14,600 nucleotides of DNA from Bacillota bacterium (GCA_023421115.1 JAEZUI010000274.1:1-14600); one strand, 5' to 3'; shown: positions 1 through 7,753, numbered from the stretch's first letter. Numbers and translations: made by a program. Notes: generated by a model from the letters alone, not told the origin.

Positions 1-27
1 CAGTTTTCTTAAGCTTTGTTTTCCCAT
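1..27 (-). CDS. 5' end of an unidentified gene leaving the window
   Basis: An ATG at 25-27 (minus strand) opens a frame beginning MGKQSLRKL that runs off the left edge. It is preceded by a strong ribosome binding site, GGGGAGG, about 8 bases upstream (around 35-41). It lies 84 bases downstream of the MATE gene on the same strand, so the two could be cotranscribed. Nine residues are too few to identify the product. Confidence 0.5.
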
Positions 28-111
28 TTTTTATTCCTCCCCTAGTGATTTTTCACAACATGTACTAAAAATACATCCTCATTATATTATATATCATCCT
101 TACATATTTTT

Positions 112-1503
112 CTATAATTTTTTAAAATTTTTATTTTTATTTCCAGCTAACTCCATATGACGTAATTCAATAGTAATTAGCACTAGTGATACAGCAGCTG
201 CAACAAAATCCGCAACAGGTCCTGCATACATAATACCGTCAATACCTATGAATATTGGCAAAATGATAATTAGCGGCAACAAAAACAGTATCTGCCTTGT
301 TAAAGAAATAAATATGCCTTTTTTCGGTTTTCCTATTGCAGTAAAAAAAGTTGCGGACATAGGCTGTATGAAATTAATTGCTGTAAAAAATAGATATATC
401 CTGAAATAGAAAGTTGCAAACCTATAGTATTCTTCTGAGCCCGAACCGAAAACAGATATAATTTGTCTAGGAAACAACTGAAACAGCAAAAACGAAAAAG
501 CAGATACTGCCAATCCGTAAGAAAGCGAAAGATAATAAACTTTCTTAACCCTATCGAATTTGCGTGCACCATAATTAAAACTAGCTATAGGTTGCATACC
601 CTGAGAAATACCTATAATAACAGCAAAAAACAACTGATTCACTTTAGTGATGATTCCAACAGATGCTAAAGGAATTGCCTCTCCATAATTAGATAATGCA
701 CCATAATGAGCAAGTGACTTGTTCATTACTATCTGTACGATCATCATTGCAATCTGGTTAAAACAAGATGCTGCACCTAATGACATTATTCTCTCTGAAT
801 ACTGCCATTTAGGATATAAGTGCTTTCTTTGAATTCTAACTGTCTTACAATTCCACAAATATCGGAAAGCCAAAAAGGCTGCAAAAATTTGACCGATAAT
901 TGTAGCTATTGCAGCACCAGCCATTCCCATATCAAATCCAAAAATGAATATAGGATCAAGAATTGTATTGATAACAGCGCCCGAGAGATTGCAAAGCATT
1001 GTATACCTCGGACTACCATCTGCTCTTATAAGGTGCCCTCCTCCTGTTGAGAATATGAGAAAAGGAAAGCCTATTGCAGTAATTCCCGTATATGTCTTTG
1101 CATAATCCAATACATTATCCGGAGAACCGAAAAAGACCAGCATTGGTGACAAAAAGGCAAGTACAAATATACATAATACAAGCCCACAAACAAACAGCAA
1201 CACTGATGCATTCCCTATGTAATAAACAGCTTTTTCCTTATTGCCCTCACCTAATGAAATATTAAAAGCTGCCGCCCCACCTAGTCCTAGGAGCAAAGCA
1301 ATTGCAATGCAGGAAATGCTGAGCGGAAATGCTACATTTGTTGCTGCATTACCTAACTCACCTATACTCCTACCTATAAAAAACTGATCCACTATATTGT
1401 ATATCGCACCTACAATCATTGCTAATATACTTGGCAATGCAAATTTTCTTATTAACTCGTTTATGTGGGCAGTTCCTAAGGGATTAACTTTTGTATTTTC
1501 CAT
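112..1503 (-). CDS. MATE family multidrug/cation efflux transporter
   Basis: A 463-residue integral membrane protein with about twelve hydrophobic segments in two homologous halves, the normal size for MATE exporters. Family members export cationic drugs or metabolites across the cytoplasmic membrane in exchange for Na+ or H+. Visible family features are the N-terminal PSILAMIVGAIYNIVDQFFIG segment (residues 24-44), the GLGGAAAFNISLGEGNKEKA stretch after the second helix, and GISQGMQPIASFNYGA near the start of the second half. These fit the DinF/MepA/NorM-like clostridial group. The ATG at 1503 follows GGAGTAAAAT. No clear terminator separates it from the gene starting at 27. The substrate cannot be predicted and no regulator gene is adjacent. 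Confidence 0.93.
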   Translation of the reverse strand: MENTKVNPLGTAHINELIRKFALPSILAMIVGAIYNIVDQFFIGRSIGELGNAATNVAFPLSISCIAIALLLGLGGAAAFNISLGEGNKEKAVYYIGNASVLLFVCGLVLCIFVLAFLSPMLVFFGSPDNVLDYAKTYTGITAIGFPFLIFSTGGGHLIRADGSPRYTMLCNLSGAVINTILDPIFIFGFDMGMAGAAIATIIGQIFAAFLAFRYLWNCKTVRIQRKHLYPKWQYSERIMSLGAASCFNQIAMMIVQIVMNKSLAHYGALSNYGEAIPLASVGIITKVNQLFFAVIIGISQGMQPIASFNYGARKFDRVKKVYYLSLSYGLAVSAFSFLLFQLFPRQIISVFGSGSEEYYRFATFYFRIYLFFTAINFIQPMSATFFTAIGKPKKGIFISLTRQILFLLPLIIILPIFIGIDGIMYAGPVADFVAAAVSLVLITIELRHMELAGNKNKNFKKL

Positions 1504-1690
1504 ATTTTACTCCATTTCTAGATTATGTTATCATCTTTTTAACAGGCTTGCAGTTTATTTTGCCTCAATAGGCACTCCATTATTTTAACATATTATTTAT
1601 TTTGAATGCACGAAGGAGTTTGCATAACATTGAAATACGGTCCAGAATGTTAGTACTCGGATTTTTGAGCCTGTTCGAAAGAGGGACCTA

Positions 1691-1961
1691 CTGTTTTAGT
1701 GTCAAACGACTCCATTACGTGACCTTCGCTTAGAATCTGTAAGCCTCGGCTTGATAATTTTCGCACGCGTCTATGGGGACTCCTGTCCCGAGACGCTAAA
1801 AATGCCATCCCTGGCATTTTTGCTTCAAATTATCAAGCTTTCGGCAACAGATTCCGCCTCTTTCGAACGAAGTGAAAGAGGCAAAAGCGAAGGGGCTCGA
1901 TGCCCCGTAGCTTTTATACTATGCTCCGGTCAAGTAATTGAGTCATTTGACAGTAAAACAG
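1691..1961. repeat. Folded palindromic element (MITE-like repeat or structured RNA)
   Basis: This 271-bp block fills the middle of a 619-bp gene-free gap. Its outer arms, 1691-1724 and 1928-1961, are inverted repeats matching at 30 of 34 positions. Inside, 1733-1740 pairs with 1847-1854 and 1749-1760 pairs with 1827-1838 (12 of 12). That arm encloses two hairpins: 1767-1772/1791-1796 with 1776-1780/1785-1789, and 1798-1807/1812-1821 (10 bp, loop TCCC). Two more hairpins follow: 1856-1864/1874-1882, then 1883-1888/1910-1915 with inner GGGGC 1892-1896/GCCCC 1902-1906. It is richer in G+C than its surroundings. It could be a miniature inverted-repeat element, an intergenic repeat family or a structured RNA; the strand is undetermined. 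I see nothing definite at 1504-1690 or 1962-2060 beyond a short matching motif at 1673-1684. Confidence 0.75.
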
Positions 1962-2060
1962 GTTGACACTTTAATTAGAATTCTTTTGCTGTTTTATTGT
2001 TATAGATCTTTCAATGTGGGTTTTTATAATTCCTGGGTATATTATAAGATTTTATACCCT

Positions 2061-2102
2061 AAAAAAAGGTAAAAGTTGCTTTAAAAGCAGCTTTTACCTT
2101 TT
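2061..2102 (-). terminator. Rho-independent terminator of the dockerin gene
   Basis: Read on the minus strand, AAAAGGTAAAAG (2091-2102) pairs perfectly with CTTTTACCTTTT (2064-2075), and an inner GC-containing stem lies between them. The hairpin is followed by an uninterrupted run of seven T (2061-2067, partly within the stem). It starts about 20 bases after the dockerin gene stop codon and probably ends the sigI-rsgI-dockerin transcription unit. Confidence 0.9.
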
Positions 2103-2122
2103 ATAAAGGCTTAATATTAATT

Positions 2123-3400
2123 TTACTTTTTACTCTCATAAAATGTAATTGTAACACCACCTGATCCCATAGCGGGATCAGAACTCAAATATAATTGGCT
2201 GTTAAGGTATGCATATTTGCTATCTGCACGCACTTCAAAGGTAGGTACAAGCGAACCAAATTGACCGCCGTTTCGTACAATAATTATTTCTCCGTCATCC
2301 GTCTGCCAAAGATACCTTGCATCAATTGTCATAGGATTTGAAAGATTCTGATAGTCGGCTCCAGCCGGTATAATTTTAGCATTTATGCTTCCAGTTACAT
2401 TACCGCCAGTTATAGGAATAATATTTCTGTTACCGTTCTTCTTAGTTGCTCCAACTGATTGGCTGTTTCCAAGGTTAACTAATTCAGTTATGAATTTGTT
2501 GCCATTTTTTTCGGAGAATGCCGTTCTAAAATCCCATGGTTGATCTTGAATATCTTCTGGTTGAGTGACGGTTATAGAATTTGTTGAATCGGGATTAACG
2601 GCTACGCTTGATATATCATAAACACTTATCTTCATCGTTTTAGCTAAGGTATCTACAACACGCCTACCAGCATATTTACCGGAGTTAAGCCAGCTATATG
2701 ATCCATTATTCGGAGCTTCGATATCTGGTACCATTCTCACATCATCCTGATTTATAGCAGTCCCGGCACTTCTAAAATACACATATTTTCCGTCATTGGT
2801 TTTGAACACTAATAACTGCTCAATTTCCATGGCTCCATTTGAAATATCTAACTGAAAGTCAAGACCACCAGACATAACAGAACCTGTAATTTTGGGTCCT
2901 GTTATTGTTCCGCTTTGAACTACAAAAACTTGTCTCTGTCCGTATTGTGTTTTTCCAAGATTATAAATCATGTCAAGTTTCATGTTTGCTTCAAAAACAA
3001 GCACCCCTTTTTCCGGTTGTGGAATTCCAGCAGGCATTCCACATGTCCATGACTTATGAGGAATAAGTATCATATTATCAGATTGTTGTGTCGGTTGTGT
3101 AGGAATTGGTGTAGGGACTGACATTTCGTCAACCGGAAATACAGATATAAAACCCAAAAGATACTTTCTTAATAAACCGAAATCAATCGAGTTTGCAGAA
3201 CCGTCACCACTTAGATCTGCAACAGTTATGTCCTTAATTTCATAACTCCCTAACAGATACAACCTATACAAACCAAAGTCTATTGAGTTTACAGAACCGT
3301 CCGAATTTATGTCACCGTGCTGAACTGCAAATGAAAACATAAACTTGTTTGACAATAAAGTCAGGACAAAAACAACAATAAAAACCCAAGATTTTTTCAC
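2123..3400 (-). CDS. Secreted cellulosomal protein: N-terminal type I dockerin plus two DUF3237-like domains
   Basis: A 425-residue exported protein. Residues 1-26 form a signal peptide. Residues 29-84 are a type I dockerin with two calcium loops, DINSDGSVNSID and DLSGDGSANSID, each followed by an FGL..YLLG helix. These should dock the protein onto scaffoldin cohesins in the cellulosome. A short Pro/Thr linker (95-106) leads to two copies of a DUF3237-like beta-barrel: about 132-270, and about 285-425 with IPITGGNVTG, IPAGADYQ, DARYLWQTDDGEIIIVRNGG and YAYLNSQLYL. The biochemical role of DUF3237 is unknown; I infer a carbohydrate-active or binding role from the dockerin. The start is GTG with GGAGGAGGG upstream. 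It lies 149 bases below rsgI and may be read through from it. An N-terminal dockerin is less common than a C-terminal one. Confidence 0.88.
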   Translation of the reverse strand: MKKSWVFIVVFVLTLLSNKFMFSFAVQHGDINSDGSVNSIDFGLYRLYLLGSYEIKDITVADLSGDGSANSIDFGLLRKYLLGFISVFPVDEMSVPTPIPTQPTQQSDNMILIPHKSWTCGMPAGIPQPEKGVLVFEANMKLDMIYNLGKTQYGQRQVFVVQSGTITGPKITGSVMSGGLDFQLDISNGAMEIEQLLVFKTNDGKYVYFRSAGTAINQDDVRMVPDIEAPNNGSYSWLNSGKYAGRRVVDTLAKTMKISVYDISSVAVNPDSTNSITVTQPEDIQDQPWDFRTAFSEKNGNKFITELVNLGNSQSVGATKKNGNRNIIPITGGNVTGSINAKIIPAGADYQNLSNPMTIDARYLWQTDDGEIIIVRNGGQFGSLVPTFEVRADSKYAYLNSQLYLSSDPAMGSGGVTITFYESKK

Positions 3401-3549
3401 GTAAAACCCTCCTCCTAAATAACTTTTTTAGTATATTTTAAAAATAACATGTACATTAATTAGAGCTTAAATCTTTAAATGGCAATTAACCTCTTACTTT
3501 TTCAAATCGCCTTATAGTAAAACATCTTTAATAATTATGAATTCCTTTA

Positions 3550-5130
3550 TTACTCAACTTCAATGCCCTTGTATGTGGCATCTTTCTTATCACTATCAGA
3601 AACAATTTCTTCAATTTGAAGAATAAAATTATAATGCCTTATATATCTGTTAGGATACTTATAAACTTGAAATGAAGTCAAGTTTTCATCCGCTAAACCA
3701 GGTACTTTCCTAAAAGTTACATTCTCAGTAAAGTCCTGCGAACCGTCATATGGCTTAAGAACAATTTTAAAATTCTCATTCTTAAGGAAAAATCCCGGAA
3801 AGTTCTTTGACTCAAAAGATATACAATTGGGGTCAGCAAGCCCAGGAACTATTTTAAATATATGGTCTTCTGGTAATATCCCATTCGCTGAAATATAGGC
3901 CTCATAATGTATTTTATGTTGTATAAATTGACCTGGATAATTATAAGCTTCAAATTTCATATACACTGAATTTGTTTTACTAGTAGTTGAGGTCGGATTA
4001 AAAGTCGGTATTATTTGTATATGTGGATTTGGTGTTGGCCATGGCGTTTGTATTGGCCACGGTATTTGGGTTGGCCACGGTATTTGGGTTGGCCACGATA
4101 TTTGGGTTGGTGTTAGCGTTGGTGTTAGCGTTGGTGTTAGCGTTGGTGTTGGTATTGGTATTGGTGTTGGTGTTTTAGTTTGAGTTTGCGTTAGTGTTAG
4201 TTTTGGTGTTTGCGTCTGTGTTGGTGTTTGCGTTGGTGTTGGTGATATATCGGTAGCTTCTACCTTTAATGTGGCAGTTGGTGTGGCAGACACATCTTCA
4301 ACTTTCAAAGGTGAAGCAGTTGGCTCAGGTTTAGCATCAATACTGTCTTGTGGATTTTTGTCTGAAATTACTTTTAACAATTCATTTACATTAATGTTTT
4401 TTGCTTCATTAATTGAAAAGTCACTTCTGTGTTTTTTCAAATCATTATACAATTTATATCTTCCTGAAGATATGCCTTCATTATGTGCATCTTCCCTTTC
4501 TGATATATTGGTTTGCAGAATATAAACATTTACTTTGCCATTTTCAAGTATGTTCTTTTTCAACGAATTCATTATATTATCAAGTTTATCCTTTTTAGCT
4601 TGATATTCTTTACCTTCTTCATTCCTTTTAGTATTCAAAGTACTAGAGACCAATATATACTCCTTTGCAGCTTCACTTATACTATCAGTTCCCTTAACTT
4701 CATCAACTATTTTGTTAATAGCTTTAGAAACCTCAACCTTATCAATACTTATTTTTTCAGCAAAAACCTTTGCCTCTTCATTTAGCGGAACTAGACGCAA
4801 AACTATTCCGTTATCATCAATTTCCATCTCAAGACTAGGATTTATGTCCACATCAACATAAGCAAATACTTTAGACTCAGAAAACATTTCCATAATATTA
4901 ATTCTACCTGTAAAATATACAAAGCAAGTTATAGCAAATAGAATACAAGCAGCACTAAACATTAGTTTTGTTTGAATTGATCTTTTTTTAATAATATCAC
5001 TTTTTGTAAATTCAACATGCTTACCTACGTAGATTGTAGAACTTCTCTTTATATAAAAACACTGAAATTCATCATTAGTTACTATTGCTTTGTTTTTTGA
5101 AAGTTTTATTACAATCCCCTCGTATTTCAT
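3550..5130 (-). CDS. rsgI: RsgI-family transmembrane anti-sigma-I factor with C-terminal CBM42 (AbfB) sensor
   Basis: A 526-residue single-pass membrane sensor. Residues 1-50 match the cytoplasmic RsgI N-terminal domain that holds SigI inactive. Residues 55-74 are the membrane helix. The extracellular juxtamembrane domain starts with YVDVDINPSLEME; its Asn97-Pro98 bond matches the autoproteolysis site reported for RsgI proteins. A Pro/Thr-rich linker (about 268-390) contains WPTQIP repeats. Residues about 391-520 form an AbfB-type beta-trefoil (CBM42) with the repeats FEAYNYPGQFIQH, FESKNFPGFFLK and FQVYKYPNRYIRH and twice VPGLAD. CBM42 binds arabinofuranose side chains, so the likely signal is arabinoxylan or arabinan. 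Clostridium thermocellum has a CBM42-bearing RsgI (RsgI5). The ATG follows AGGGGGA. It lies 52 bases downstream of sigI, in the usual sigI-rsgI order. Confidence 0.94.
   Translation of the reverse strand: MKYEGIVIKLSKNKAIVTNDEFQCFYIKRSSTIYVGKHVEFTKSDIIKKRSIQTKLMFSAACILFAITCFVYFTGRINIMEMFSESKVFAYVDVDINPSLEMEIDDNGIVLRLVPLNEEAKVFAEKISIDKVEVSKAINKIVDEVKGTDSISEAAKEYILVSSTLNTKRNEEGKEYQAKKDKLDNIMNSLKKNILENGKVNVYILQTNISEREDAHNEGISSGRYKLYNDLKKHRSDFSINEAKNINVNELLKVISDKNPQDSIDAKPEPTASPLKVEDVSATPTATLKVEATDISPTPTQTPTQTQTPKLTLTQTQTKTPTPIPIPTPTLTPTLTPTLTPTQISWPTQIPWPTQIPWPIQTPWPTPNPHIQIIPTFNPTSTTSKTNSVYMKFEAYNYPGQFIQHKIHYEAYISANGILPEDHIFKIVPGLADPNCISFESKNFPGFFLKNENFKIVLKPYDGSQDFTENVTFRKVPGLADENLTSFQVYKYPNRYIRHYNFILQIEEIVSDSDKKDATYKGIEVE
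4053..4142. repeat. Tandem repeats in the RsgI linker
   Basis: Three 18-bp units (4053-4070, 4071-4088, 4089-4106) share the plus-strand sequence TTGGCCACGGTATTTGGG; the third has one mismatch. They encode repeated Pro-Trp-Pro-Thr-Gln-Ile. Three perfect 12-bp units TTGGTGTTAGCG follow (4107-4142), encoding Thr-Leu-Thr-Pro. Looser Thr-Pro coding repeats continue to about 4245. Such arrays can expand or contract and would change the distance between membrane and CBM42. Confidence 0.9.
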
Positions 5131-5182
5131 TTCTATCCCCCTAAAATATGAAGTTAAGATACATTGATATTAGGTACTGTGT

Positions 5183-5920
5183 TTAGCATATTTTATTCAA
5201 ATATGTTTTAAAATTTCCATAATCATTCCCATAGATTATACACAAGCAAATGATAAACTCCCTATTTCTTTCAACAGTCTTCGGATGGACATCTATTATC
5301 TTAGAAAGTTCTTTCATATGGAAATACTTTTTGTTTCTCAATTTGTCGTATATATTTCTGTTTTCTACAATTTTTTTAGCTATACCTATACACATCTGCT
5401 TTGAATCTTTATGTTTTGGCATATAATCAGGCAAACTTTCTATACTTAATCCAAAGTTTTCTAATTGCTTCGAAAAATCTTTTAGTTCATAAATAAATTC
5501 ATATCTATCCATTTCTATACCCCTATTAGATATATTCAATTGTTCCTCAATATCAGCTTCACTTTTGCTGCCAAAATACGAAAAGGGAATTTCATTTTTG
5601 CAAACAGACGATATGTTTCTAAAATAATCCACCATTCTCCTTTTGATTACTATCTCTGCAAACTTTATAAAATTTTTACCTTTGTCACTGTCAAATTTTT
5701 CGATTGCCTCATCAAACGCCATCAGGCCTATGCTATATTCATCACTACTTTTTAGATCAATTATCTTTGATGAATAAAAACTTGACACAACTTTTAAAAC
5801 AAATGGTATATAGTCTTCGATAAATTTCTCCTTTAACTGCTTGTCTCCTTTTTTGATTCTTTCAACAATACGTGTTGCTGTTTCTCCTGTATAATTTAAA
5901 ATAGCTGAAATAAATAGCAT
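5183..5920 (-). CDS. sigI: RNA polymerase sigma-I factor
   Basis: A 245-residue alternative sigma factor of the SigI family, close to the usual length of about 240-250. Region 2 is recognisable from FIEDYIPFVLKVVSSFY and SSDEYSIGLMAFDEAIEKF, followed by FAEIVIKRRMVDYFR (about residues 85-100). The SigI-specific C-terminal region starts around LSIESLPDYMPKHKD and ends in a helix-turn-helix segment, MKELSKIIDVHPKTVERNRE. Members recruit core RNA polymerase to genes for polysaccharide-degrading enzymes and to their own promoter, under control of the cognate RsgI. The ATG follows GAGGTAAGG. The downstream rsgI gene 52 bases away supports the call strongly. Confidence 0.95.
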   Translation of the reverse strand: MLFISAILNYTGETATRIVERIKKGDKQLKEKFIEDYIPFVLKVVSSFYSSKIIDLKSSDEYSIGLMAFDEAIEKFDSDKGKNFIKFAEIVIKRRMVDYFRNISSVCKNEIPFSYFGSKSEADIEEQLNISNRGIEMDRYEFIYELKDFSKQLENFGLSIESLPDYMPKHKDSKQMCIGIAKKIVENRNIYDKLRNKKYFHMKELSKIIDVHPKTVERNREFIICLCIIYGNDYGNFKTYLNKIC

Positions 5921-5964
5921 ATTTACCTTACCTCACAATAATATTAAAAAAATAATCTCATAAT

Positions 5965-5994
5965 CATATAGAACCCAAACAAACCCTTACACAA
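5965..5994 (-). promoter_or_regulatory. Weak candidate sigma-A promoter upstream of sigI
   Basis: On the minus strand TTGTGT (5989-5994), an 18-base spacer and TATATG (5965-5970) lie about 45 bases before the sigI start. The match is modest. A SigI-type autoregulatory promoter is also expected here. CGAA, the -10 tetramer I recall for Bacillus sigma-I, occurs on the minus strand at 6085-6088, but I see no convincing partner -35 element. Confidence 0.3.
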
Positions 5995-6500
5995 GAAATC
6001 TTACATAAGAAATTTTAAATAACTAAAATTGAGTAATTTTTCTTCTTTGTTAATTTTATTGTTAGTCGTGTATCGTGTAATTTATTCGAAACCATTTTTT
6101 CTTTTGTGTTCGGAATTTGAGAATATTTAATGAAATATCTCTACCATTTCATTAATAACCTATCAGATATTTAGTCCATAAAATCAAAAGTGTTTATGGA
6201 TTTACGAAGCTGCGCTTTAGTAACATCTTTAAGATAAGTTCATTCATAAATATATAGTTATATTATATAATAAATATAATTGGAAAACAAATACTAAATG
6301 GTAATATGGCGCATATTCTAAAAGTGCGCCATATTAATTCTAGATTAAAAGGCTTTCATATTTTCTAAACCTTTAAGGAAATGACTAGATATTTTATTAC
6401 CCACACAAAATAGCGAAACGCCAAAAATAACCTATACAATATTTTTCCTCAATATTTTTAATCTAAAACTCATCCAAGAGAATATATTGATATTCTATAA
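5995..6500. other. Long divergent intergenic region with three inverted repeats
   Basis: No credible coding sequence is visible between sigI and the FAD gene. Three perfect inverted repeats stand out. AATGAAAT (6129-6136) is mirrored by ATTTCATT (6146-6153). TCCATAAA (6175-6182) is mirrored by TTTATGGA (6193-6200). A 12-bp GC-containing arm TAATATGGCGCA (6302-6313) is mirrored by TGCGCCATATTA (6325-6336) with an 11-base loop. None is followed by a T run on either strand, so they are not classical terminators. They could be operators or RNA hairpins in a long sigI leader. The rest is very AT-rich and featureless. Confidence 0.6.
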
Positions 6501-6504
6501 ATTT

Positions 6505-6536
6505 TTATTGATAATCAATAAATTTGATGTTAAAAT
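6505..6536 (+). promoter_or_regulatory. Sigma-A promoter with overlapping operator-like palindrome for the FAD gene
   Basis: TTGATA (6508-6513), a 17-base spacer and TAAAAT (6531-6536) form a good vegetative promoter, predicting a start near 6543. The -35 box sits inside the perfect inverted repeat TTATTGA-TAA-TCAATAA (6505-6521), which has the size and position of a repressor binding site. Confidence 0.65.
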
Positions 6537-6545
6537 CAAATTAAT

Positions 6546-6643
6546 ATTAGTTAAGAATTATATTAAAAAGACCTGATTAAAAAGAGTGGTGTTCCACAGG
6601 TCACAAAAAGTATTCTACTCTTAACTAATCAGAAATTCTTTAA
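6546..6643 (+). promoter_or_regulatory. Structured 5' leader of the FAD oxidoreductase gene (possible RNA switch)
   Basis: The predicted transcript starts almost at the first base of a 10-bp stem, ATTAGTTAAG (6546-6555) with CTTAACTAAT (6620-6629). Inside it GACCTG (6570-6575) pairs with CAGGTC (6597-6602) around a small GTGG-TGTT-CCA hairpin. The 5' strand also has a competing partner: TTAAGAATT (6551-6559) can pair with AATTCTTTAA (6634-6643, one bulge), just before the ribosome binding site at 6648-6653. Mutually exclusive pairings next to a ribosome binding site suggest translational control. I recognise no known riboswitch class. Confidence 0.5.
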
Positions 6644-6660
6644 TTTTGAGAGGTATATTT

Positions 6661-7719
6661 ATGTATGATATTGCCATAATTGGAGCAGGCCCTTCGGGTT
6701 CAACACTAGCGAGACTTCTTGGAGATAGATATAAAGTTTTATTACTGGACAAAAGGGATTTTGAGAACGAAAGTTCCAAGAAATCGGTGTTTAAATGTTG
6801 TGGCGGACTTTTAGCGCCTGATGCTCAAAAAATGATTGCAAAGCTTGGTTTAGGGTTACCTACAAATATTTTAGTAGATCCACAGCTTTTCGCAGTAAGA
6901 ACCATTGATATTACCAACAATATGGAAAGACTATATCAGAGATTCTATTTGAATATGGATAGAGAAAAATTTGATAAGTGGCTGATTTCAATTGTACCTT
7001 CAAGTGTTGATAAAAAGTTCAATTCAATTTATAAAGGCTTTGAAAAAACTCAAGAGGGATATATCCTTAGATTTATTCAAAACGAAAAAGAAGTCACTGT
7101 AAAAGCAAAGATTATTGTAGGCGCAGATGGGGCTTTTTCCGGTATAAGGAGAATGCTTTGTATAAACGGAAATTTTCCAGAGACTTATGTATCAATTCAG
7201 GAGTGGTTTGAAAGTACACAAAACATACCTTATTTTACAGCAATCTTTGCTGAAGAAATAAGTGATTTCTATTCATGGATCATACCAAAGGAAAATCATA
7301 TACTACTAGGCTCAGCTCTGAAACTCAAGGATAATCCAAGGCAGAAGTTTGATTTGTTGAAATCAAAACTAACTAAGATGGGATTTGATTTTGATAAAAA
7401 AGCAAAAACCGAAGGAGCATATATTTATAGACCTAGGAGGGTATCACAACTTTTTGCAGGCCTAGATAATATAGCACTTATTGGTGAAGCTGCTGGAGCC
7501 ATTAGCCCTAGCTCAGCAGAAGGATTCAGCTATGCATTTAAAACAGCCTTATATCTGTCAGAAAGCCTCGAAGGTGGAATAGACGGTTTTATGGACCGCT
7601 ATAATCACAAGTTAAATAAACTAAAGTTTAATTTGTTTGTCAAAAACACAAAATCTCCAGCTATGTTCAATCCCGTACTTAGAAAGTTAGTTATGAAATC
7701 AGGTCTGCAAAGTCTATGA
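6661..7719 (+). CDS. FAD-dependent oxidoreductase of the geranylgeranyl reductase-like family
   Basis: A 352-residue flavoprotein. The N-terminal dinucleotide-binding motif is IIGAGPSGSTLARLLG (residues 5-20). It is followed by a CCGGLL segment like the cysteine-glycine motif of geranylgeranyl reductase-type enzymes. The second FAD contact is VGADGAFSGIRRM, and ALIGEAAGAISPSSAEGFSYA near residue 275 is the third FAD motif. Relatives reduce isoprenoid double bonds or act on other hydrophobic or aromatic substrates; this one's substrate is unknown. A TTG at 6646 would add five residues, but GAGAGG at 6648-6653 is an ideal ribosome binding site for ATG 6661, so I chose the ATG. It is a single-gene unit and the only plus-strand gene in the window. 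Confidence 0.85.
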   Translation: MYDIAIIGAGPSGSTLARLLGDRYKVLLLDKRDFENESSKKSVFKCCGGLLAPDAQKMIAKLGLGLPTNILVDPQLFAVRTIDITNNMERLYQRFYLNMDREKFDKWLISIVPSSVDKKFNSIYKGFEKTQEGYILRFIQNEKEVTVKAKIIVGADGAFSGIRRMLCINGNFPETYVSIQEWFESTQNIPYFTAIFAEEISDFYSWIIPKENHILLGSALKLKDNPRQKFDLLKSKLTKMGFDFDKKAKTEGAYIYRPRRVSQLFAGLDNIALIGEAAGAISPSSAEGFSYAFKTALYLSESLEGGIDGFMDRYNHKLNKLKFNLFVKNTKSPAMFNPVLRKLVMKSGLQSL

Positions 7720-7727
7720 TAATTGAG

Positions 7728-7753
7728 TGTGAAACCCTTTTTTATATTTCACA
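7728..7753 (+). terminator. Weak hairpin downstream of the FAD gene
   Basis: TGTGAAA (7728-7734) and TTTCACA (7747-7753) form a 7-bp stem nine bases after the stop codon. The T run lies in the loop rather than after the stem, so termination would be inefficient. A second inverted repeat, CTCATAATT (7817-7825) with AATTATGAG (7843-7851), covers the stop codon of the converging pseudogene. Confidence 0.35.

Noticed and set aside
1691..1961. A CRISPR array, tRNA or HEARO/omega RNA
   Set aside because: There are no regularly spaced direct repeats, no tRNA-like cloverleaf with an anticodon arm, and no IscB or other nuclease gene beside the element.
1751..1966. A 71-codon open frame on the plus strand within the folded element
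   Set aside because: It is made entirely of the inverted-repeat arms and hairpins and has no ribosome binding site. The open frame is a by-product of the higher G+C content.
4053..4245. Direct repeats as a CRISPR or replication-origin iteron array
   Set aside because: They are in frame within rsgI, have no spacers and encode a Pro/Thr linker.
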